In this document: positions 58,578 through 64,000 of the stretch, piece after piece
Layout: every line of letters starts with the position of its first letter
Numbering within the stretch: the stretch's first letter is position 1
Origin: Corynebacterium sp. ACRQK
GTDB taxonomy: Bacteria > Actinomycetota > Actinomycetes > Mycobacteriales > Mycobacteriaceae
Direction: 5' to 3'
Length of the DNA stretch: 64,000 nt
Assembly (NCBI RefSeq): GCF_022345965.1
Contig: NZ_JAKRMU010000003.1
Coordinates: forward strand, 205,979-269,978
The notes under the pieces: model-generated
The model's database searches: none
Seen by the model: only the letters and a program-made list of their open reading frames with translations
What the model was told of the DNA's origin: nothing
Position numbers and translations under genes: made by a program

Positions 58578-60371
58578 CTAGCTCAGCTCCGCGAAGAACT
58601 CCAGGATCCGCTCCCCGATTAGCTGCCGGGACTTCGGCTTTACAAACTGGTGGCCCTCCCCCGGAACCTCCAGGAACTGCGGGGTACGGCCCAGCTCCAC
58701 TAGCGCGTCGTATAGCTGCTGGGATTCCTGCAGCGGCACGTTCGAGTCGTTAGCCCCGTGGATAAACAGCACCGGGGTGGTGATCAGCTCTGCCTTGTGC
58801 AGCGGGGAGATCTCCCACAGCAGCTCGGCATCGTGCATCGGGTACCCGTACTTCGGGGAGGCCGCGCTCGCCAGCCACGGCTCGGTCGACTCGTAGTAGG
58901 TCTCGAAGCTCGTCATGCCGCAAGCATCCACCACGCCTAGGAACATGTCCGGGTAGCGGGCAGCCGCCAGCACGGCTAGGAACCCGCCGTAACTGCGGCC
59001 TCCCAGGAATACCCGCCCTGCGGTGCACAAATCGGCGTCACAAAGAAAAGAAACAGTATCCGCAACGTCGTCGATCGCGGCGAAGCGACCATAACGGTCG
59101 TCGGCGTGGATGAAGGCGCGGCCGTTGCCCTTACTCCCGCGAATATTGGGTGTAAACACGGTGTAACCAGCGGCGACGATGTCCGCAAGCACGTCGTGGT
59201 GGGCGGGGCGGGATTGGCCTTCGGGGCCGCCGTGCAGATGCACGTACACCGGGCGGCCCGGCGCGGGGTCCTCCGGCAGGTACAGCCAGCCGGATAGCTC
59301 CAGGCCGTCGCGGGCGGTGTAGTAGACCAGTTCCGGGACGTCGCCCTGCCGGGCGCGCTCGTCCAGGCGGTCGGTGCGGTCTGAGTCCAGCGGCTCCACG
59401 CGTCCGGCCTCCAGGCGCAGTACCTCCACCGTCGGCGGCAGGTTTGGCCCTTCGACTGTCAGCGCCAACAGTTGGCCATCGTCAGTGATGGACAGGCCCG
59501 CGGCGACCATTCCCGGCAGCTCGACGGTGCGGCGGACCTGCACGCGCTGATCTTCGCCGAGGCTTAGCAGCTCCAGGTTGGAAATGCCCGCCTGGTTCCA
59601 CAGCACCGCGGCGGTCGAAAGGTCCTCGCTGATGGCGAACTCGTCGACGTCCGCCTCGGGGTTGCTGATCAGTTCCTCGCGCTCGATACACACCGGACGC
59701 TCGCCCTCGATATCCACAACCAGCCGCATGAGCCGACGGCGGTCCGCGCCATGGTCGGTGACCACTAGAATCACCAGTCGGCTGTCCGTGATCGGCAGAA
59801 TCCGGCCATCCTCCGTGGTGGCTCCCGGCTCCGGCGGCAGCAGCGGCATCCAACGGCCCCGCGGGGTAACCAGTAGCAGTTCGCGGTTGCCACGCGGGCC
59901 GACGCGCATGAGGCTATACCCGGCCTCCGAAGCGACGAGCAGCGCGTCGATGCGGCGGTCCATCACCTGGTAGCGCGACGTACTCGGGTCGACCAGACGC
60001 GCTTCCGTCATGCCGTCGGCCGCCACTGCGTCCATCGCCAGCTTGTCGCGGTCCCATTCGACCAGATGCGTGCGGGCGTCGAACGTGTTTCTTAGTGGTG
60101 ACGCCCCTTCGACCTCAGGGTCCGTAGATACCGTGAAGGTCTCGAGCTTTTCGGAACCCTTAGGGGAAACCTCGCAGGCGATCCACTGTGCGTCCGGGGA
60201 GTGCAGCACGCGCGTGACGGGGCCTTCGATGGGCAGCTGCACGGGGCGTTCCTTGCCCACGCCATCCTCGGTGAGTGCTGCCTGGACGGCGTAGGGATAC
60301 CCGCCATCGCGGACGATGTAGGCGATGGCAGTGCCGTTGGGGGCTAGCGAAGGGGCGGTCGTATGGCGCAT
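58578..60371 (-). CDS. S9 family prolyl-oligopeptidase-like serine peptidase
   Basis: 597 residues: an N-terminal beta-propeller-like region (about 1-340, repeats such as SPDAQWIACEVSPKG) and a C-terminal alpha/beta hydrolase domain. The nucleophile Ser460 lies in VFLGGRSYGGFLAVLAAARYPD; the acid is in VLFIHGANDSNVPLQESQ and the His in EVPGEGHQFVKPKS. No signal peptide, so it is cytoplasmic. It would cleave short peptides; specificity is unknown. Divergent from the DUF4272 gene across 101 nt. Confidence 0.88.
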   Translation of the reverse strand: MRHTTAPSLAPNGTAIAYIVRDGGYPYAVQAALTEDGVGKERPVQLPIEGPVTRVLHSPDAQWIACEVSPKGSEKLETFTVSTDPEVEGASPLRNTFDARTHLVEWDRDKLAMDAVAADGMTEARLVDPSTSRYQVMDRRIDALLVASEAGYSLMRVGPRGNRELLLVTPRGRWMPLLPPEPGATTEDGRILPITDSRLVILVVTDHGADRRRLMRLVVDIEGERPVCIEREELISNPEADVDEFAISEDLSTAAVLWNQAGISNLELLSLGEDQRVQVRRTVELPGMVAAGLSITDDGQLLALTVEGPNLPPTVEVLRLEAGRVEPLDSDRTDRLDERARQGDVPELVYYTARDGLELSGWLYLPEDPAPGRPVYVHLHGGPEGQSRPAHHDVLADIVAAGYTVFTPNIRGSKGNGRAFIHADDRYGRFAAIDDVADTVSFLCDADLCTAGRVFLGGRSYGGFLAVLAAARYPDMFLGVVDACGMTSFETYYESTEPWLASAASPKYGYPMHDAELLWEISPLHKAELITTPVLFIHGANDSNVPLQESQQLYDALVELGRTPQFLEVPGEGHQFVKPKSRQLIGERILEFFAELS

Positions 60372-60472
60372 GAATCCAGTATTCTAGCGAAGCCCTTTCG
60401 GCTGACCTAACAGTTTCGCCTTTAGGTAGAGACTGGTGCGGGTGGGGCGGAGAGACTCTATGCTGTGAAGAC

Positions 60473-61672
60473 ATGAGCATTTACGTGAACGCCTACTCCA
60501 CCGTCCGCGCGGACGTGCCCTTCCGCGGACCGGGCGAGCCCGCCATCGCCTCCCGCGAGTTGTGCTTCGACTCGCCAGACCGGCCGTTCTTGAAGACCAC
60601 GGCCAATGGCGCTGGCGAGGACGAGGAGCAGCAAACTCGTGAGCTGCTGGAACACCTAACTGGTTTCGAGGGGTACGCAGCCACGCAGGGTGAGGAGCGA
60701 TTCGGCAGCTTTAACTCTTATATCCACACGGTGATGCAGCACATCCACAGCGTGCGGCGGCACTATGTGTTCGAGCGCGACGATGACTTTGACTTCTCCC
60801 ACCTGGGAGAATTCGCCGACTGGGCACGCGAAGCCAACGCAATCTTCTTCCTGACCGACGGCACCGTGCGCAATGCAGGCGGCGCAGATCTACTGGATCC
60901 CGCACTGGTCGGCAGTTCCCAGGCCAGTGGAGCGCAGGCGAACTCTGTACCGCAGCACCCGGGCTCCGTAGAGCGGATGCGCCGCGTACGTGGAGGCCTG
61001 TGGCGGCAGGGTTTCCAGGTGGCGACGACGCTGCCGCCGGTGCGCAGCGAAGCCGAGGTGCTGCTGCGCCCCGCCGAGGAGGTCTTCAACCGGGCCGTGA
61101 CTTTGTCCGTGGTGGCGACCGTTGCCGTAGCAGTGTTGAACGGCGAGCCCGTGGACTTCGACGCGTTGCGCTCTGGATCGCGGCGGACCTTCGACAACCT
61201 CACCCCGATTGAGCGGTCCTTCCTCGACGCCGCAGAGACTGCGCAAGAAGCGCAGGAGGCACAGGGAACACAGGCCTATAACCAGGAGCTGCAGGACGAT
61301 GCGTACCAGCTGGCCTGGGCCTACACCGCTGCTGAGTTCCTCGCCTGGGTCGTCGGCCTGATCGACATTGACGTCTTCGGTTTTACTCCCGTGGATCTTC
61401 CCGCCCTGCGGAGTGCACTACGCACCGTGGATAAGGAAGGGCGCGATGCGTCCGCACTGCCACTGCGCAGCCTCCCGGAGATCTGCGACGTCTTGGAGCA
61501 CATCTACTCTCTGCGCTGGGTTTCCGTGGAGCTGCAGTCCGATAACCCCAGCCAGACCGGCCCTGGCACCCTCCAGCCTCAGGATCACTCCACCCTCGTC
61601 GAACGTCACCGCGCCGTCGCCTGGCTGACCGATCCGGTTATCGCGTATGACGACGTAGATCTCTCTACTTAA
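60473..61672 (+). CDS. DUF4272-like protein
   Basis: 399 residues, cytoplasmic. The N-terminal ~130 residues begin MSIYVNAYSTVRADVPFRG and include a variable region; the C-terminal ~230 residues hold ALSVVATVAVAVLNGEP-like VVATVAVAVLNGEPVDF, LSPIERSFL-like LTPIERSFLD, SLPEICDVLEHIYSLRWVSVE and LVERHRAVAWLTDPVIAYDDVDLST. The last two stretches are the pattern of DUF4272, a family of unknown function. Single-gene unit convergent with the esterase gene. Confidence 0.75.
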   Translation: MSIYVNAYSTVRADVPFRGPGEPAIASRELCFDSPDRPFLKTTANGAGEDEEQQTRELLEHLTGFEGYAATQGEERFGSFNSYIHTVMQHIHSVRRHYVFERDDDFDFSHLGEFADWAREANAIFFLTDGTVRNAGGADLLDPALVGSSQASGAQANSVPQHPGSVERMRRVRGGLWRQGFQVATTLPPVRSEAEVLLRPAEEVFNRAVTLSVVATVAVAVLNGEPVDFDALRSGSRRTFDNLTPIERSFLDAAETAQEAQEAQGTQAYNQELQDDAYQLAWAYTAAEFLAWVVGLIDIDVFGFTPVDLPALRSALRTVDKEGRDASALPLRSLPEICDVLEHIYSLRWVSVELQSDNPSQTGPGTLQPQDHSTLVERHRAVAWLTDPVIAYDDVDLST

Positions 61673-61720
61673 AGGTCGACTCTCTCCAAGTCGCCCCCAA
61701 CGCCCGCACGCGGCCCGGGG

Positions 61721-63157
61721 TCACCGGTGATGGGACTCAAAGAACGCGGCGACTTCGCCCGACGCGGTCACCGCATTAGAGCGGCGCTCGCGCGAACGGT
61801 CCTCCGCGCCCGCGCCGGCCTCGCCCGTGCGCTCGCCCATCCAGGTGTGTCCCGCATCGCCGATCGCCAGATGCATGACCTCCATGTGTTGACCGCAGTT
61901 CGGCCACTGGACGCGCTGCACGGCGTCCGTCACGCGGGTGGCAATCGGCGCGCCCACGCAATGCGCGCGGCTCGCATATAGCTGCGAGAACTCGAAAGCT
62001 CCCAGGTACTCGTCCTTGTATCGTTCGCCGCCACCATAGTGGATCGTCTGATCCTTGCGGCCATGAATGTCCAGGTACGGGGTGGTTTCACCGCGCTTGA
62101 AGCGGACGTCCTGTGGCTTCTTCGGGTCCGCTCCCTTCTCTGCGCAGGCGCGCCACGTGCCCGAGTAGTAGGCCGCGGATACGGCCGCGAAGGCCGCAAA
62201 CTCGTCCGGCATCTCACAGGCCAGCTTGCCCACGAAACCGCCGCCGTTGGACATGCCCGTCGCGTAGATCCGGTTCGCATCCACTTGGTAGGTGGAAGAC
62301 ACCGCATCCATCACATCGCGGACGAAGCGCACGTCCTCGCCGGCCTTCACCCGCGCGTACGGGGCGCCCTCCCATGCGTTGCCGATGCCCTGCAGATACA
62401 CCACGATCGCGTTCTTGCCCGCCAGGTCGGTGTAGCGCGCCATCTGGCTGGCCTGCTCGCGGTAGCCGTGGAACGCGAAGATCAGCGGGAGGGGCTTCTG
62501 GTTCTTCGCCTCCTCCTGCTGGTTCTCCTTCTGGTTCTTGTCATAGGGCTGCGCGCCGCGCGGGACGTTAATGATGTAGCGGCGGTCGCGCTTGCCGGAC
62601 TTGAGCTCGAGGGTTTTGTTCTGCCCTGCCTTCGGCACTTCGCGGATCGGGTGGAAGTGCTGCGGGATTCGCGCCACCGCAGGAGAAACCTGCACGTTGG
62701 GGCCTGCGGGTGGGATGGCCACCGCTTCCGTCGGAGCGAAATCCGCCGGTTCCTTCACCGCGTTGTGCGCCTGCGGATCGTCATGGGGGGCGTGGGTGAT
62801 CTTCTGGATGGCCACGCCCATCCCGGCTGCGCAGAGCAGCAGAAATGCCGCGAAAACGGTTGCCGCGATGCGCCTGCGGCGGAATTGTTGTTCCGTGGGG
62901 CGGCTGCCGGTGGGGCGCTCCGGCGCGCGGCGATTGTTGGCGCGGTCCGCTCGGTGCCGTCCGCCCTTCGCGCGGTTTTCGGGATTCTGTTGATGACGCC
63001 GCCGGCTGCCCCGCCAGTATTCCTCCCCGAAGCGCGCAGCTTCCTGACCGCTGACCTGTGGAGGCGCCGCCAGGTGGAGGCGCTCCTTCCGAGCCGAGTT
63101 TCCCCGCGCGCGACGTTGCGCGCGGGGGTCATCGGGGTCGAAAGGCTCACGAGTCAC
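61721..63157 (-). CDS. PHB-depolymerase-like / LpqC-type esterase, membrane-anchored
   Basis: 478 residues. A very basic cytoplasmic N-terminus (about 1-90, Arg/Gln-rich), one membrane helix (IAATVFAAFLLLCAAGMGVAI), then an extracytoplasmic alpha/beta hydrolase of the polyhydroxybutyrate depolymerase/feruloyl-esterase group. It has LPLIFAFHGYREQASQM (oxyanion), nucleophile Ser303 in YATGMSNGGGFVGKLACEMPD, DIHGRKDQTIHYGG (acid) and GDAGHTWMGERTG (His). Mycobacterial LpqC is a lipoprotein; here a basic tail and helix replace the lipobox. GTG start without a strong ribosome site. Confidence 0.85.
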   Translation of the reverse strand: MTREPFDPDDPRAQRRARGNSARKERLHLAAPPQVSGQEAARFGEEYWRGSRRRHQQNPENRAKGGRHRADRANNRRAPERPTGSRPTEQQFRRRRIAATVFAAFLLLCAAGMGVAIQKITHAPHDDPQAHNAVKEPADFAPTEAVAIPPAGPNVQVSPAVARIPQHFHPIREVPKAGQNKTLELKSGKRDRRYIINVPRGAQPYDKNQKENQQEEAKNQKPLPLIFAFHGYREQASQMARYTDLAGKNAIVVYLQGIGNAWEGAPYARVKAGEDVRFVRDVMDAVSSTYQVDANRIYATGMSNGGGFVGKLACEMPDEFAAFAAVSAAYYSGTWRACAEKGADPKKPQDVRFKRGETTPYLDIHGRKDQTIHYGGGERYKDEYLGAFEFSQLYASRAHCVGAPIATRVTDAVQRVQWPNCGQHMEVMHLAIGDAGHTWMGERTGEAGAGAEDRSRERRSNAVTASGEVAAFFESHHR

Positions 63158-63237
63158 GGGGACGATTGTTCTTGGCTGCTACGCCTGTGTCAATTACCGG
63201 CCCAGTGTTCAGCATCATCCCAGCGAGAAGCGCCGAC

Positions 63238-64000
63238 TTAGCGGAAATCTCGCGAGCCCGCGTGTGCTCCCGCGATCTCGCCGGCCGGCCGCAGCTGAGT
63301 CTCCACCTGTTCCAGCAGATCCGCCGTCACGGTAGCCGCCCCCTCCGCGTTGTGGACAATCCCCCGAACGACCAGGATCTTTGCATTTAGCGCGACCGCC
63401 CGCTGCCGCACCCACAGCCCCTGCGAGACCACAATATTCGCCAGCCCGGTCTCGTCCTCCAAGCCGAAAAACACCACCCCACCTGCGGTTGCGGGGCGCT
63501 GCCGATGGGTCACCACGCCAGCGACGCGCACCCGCGTGCCATCGGGGACGCGCAGCAGGCTATCGGCCGTCACCACTGCCGCGCCGCCACGCGGGGCAGT
63601 ATCACCGGAGTGCGCAACCCGCGGGGCAGGGCGCAGGTGCCACTCGTCCAGGTATTCGCGCAGCAGATGCACCGGATGCTCGGCCGTCGTCACGCCCGTG
63701 GTCGCTAGTTCGGACGCCACCATCTCAAAAGCACTCATCCCAGGCAACGCCGGTGCATGCACGCCGGACGTCCCCGGCAGCATTCCCGGCCGCTCGGTCG
63801 CCGCCACCCCGGCGGCCCACACGGCCTGGCGGCGGGTCAGCCCGAGGCTCCCCAAAGCCCCCGCCCGCGCCAGCTTCTCCACATGAGCCACGGTCAGCCC
63901 GGCTTCGCGGGATAGGTCTTCCACGCTGGTGAAGCGGCCGATCCGCTCGCGTGCTTCCACGATGCGCTCCGCCACCTCGGCGGAGATCCCCTTCTGTCTC
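63238..64000 (-). CDS. dnaE2: error-prone DNA polymerase DnaE2, C-terminal part
   Basis: The reading frame is open to the window edge. About 253 residues are present, from RQKGISAEVAERIVEARERIGRF, through the helix-hairpin-helix region (EDLSREAGLTVAHVEKLARAGALGSLG), to the OB-fold (VRVAGVVTHRQRPATAGGVVFFGLEDETG and NIVVSQGLWVRQR). These fit DnaE2, the SOS-induced translesion polymerase that works with ImuA/ImuB. The catalytic palm is outside the window. Confidence 0.88.
   Translation of the reverse strand, partial: RQKGISAEVAERIVEARERIGRFTSVEDLSREAGLTVAHVEKLARAGALGSLGLTRRQAVWAAGVAATERPGMLPGTSGVHAPALPGMSAFEMVASELATTGVTTAEHPVHLLREYLDEWHLRPAPRVAHSGDTAPRGGAAVVTADSLLRVPDGTRVRVAGVVTHRQRPATAGGVVFFGLEDETGLANIVVSQGLWVRQRAVALNAKILVVRGIVHNAEGAATVTADLLEQVETQLRPAGEIAGAHAGSRDFR

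Overview
The window is a stretch of high-GC actinobacterial chromosome that reads as Corynebacterium. Supporting genes are an LCP cell-wall ligase next to rhamnose genes, a fused biotin carboxylase/biotin carrier subunit with AccD and AccE, a monomeric isocitrate dehydrogenase, neighbouring metY and metX, a TIGR03089 protein, DUF222-HNH and DUF3017 proteins, and dnaE2. Gene content and decay in fatty-acid-related genes suggest the lipid-requiring C. jeikeium/C. urealyticum group. That species placement is an inference, not proven here.

Layout. 0-3.5 kb: rhamnosyltransferase (partial) and rmlD, divergent from an LCP protein and a TIGR03089 protein. 3.4-6.8 kb: two tandem ATPase/permease pairs. 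6.9-10.9 kb: a DUF222-HNH nuclease, a NarL-type two-component system and a short-chain dehydrogenase. 10.9-13.1 kb: an AT-rich island with three unrecognised genes, two with secretion signals. 13.1-18.4 kb: birA, a PH-like membrane protein and a purK-purE fusion, divergent from accD-accE-maf. 18.4-22.4 kb: prpC, prpD and an ATP-grasp-like protein. 22.5-32.2 kb: sulfurtransferase, accBC, a membrane protein, glpK, a DUF1707 protein, an M20 hydrolase, punA, pmm and upp. 32.3-35.1 kb: a helical protein, an NlpC/P60 hydrolase, a 56-aa micro-protein and an internally duplicated 420-aa protein. 35.0-38.0 kb: a decay zone with two broken genes around an intact Pro/Gln-rich membrane protein. 38.0-40.8 kb: a sugar-type ABC importer. 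40.9-46.3 kb: add, a YhjD/BrkB membrane protein, trpS, a TRIC/UPF0126 protein and xthA. 46.4-50.1 kb: an MFS exporter divergent from icd. 50.1-53.3 kb: the metY-metX sulfur assimilation operon behind a likely McbR operator. 53.3-58.4 kb: DUF3017, folD, a membrane protein, trmL, a saccharopine-dehydrogenase-like protein and lldD. 58.6-64 kb: an S9 peptidase, a DUF4272 protein, a PHB-depolymerase-like esterase and the C-terminus of dnaE2.

Most of this is core metabolism. AccBC, AccD and AccE belong to acyl-CoA carboxylation, but this AccD has lost catalytic features. PrpD/PrpC handle propionyl-CoA from odd-chain lipid, but prpB is absent from between them. PunA, Add, Upp and PurKE handle purines and pyrimidines, and MetY/MetX make homocysteine.

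The most surprising signal is not a gene. A short motif, TTNNTGACGCC, occurs 20 times in this 64 kb on both strands, inside and between genes and in different reading frames, where under one copy is expected. It resembles a dispersed uptake-sequence-like or chromosome-organising element. No tRNA, rRNA, CRISPR array or intact insertion sequence was seen.
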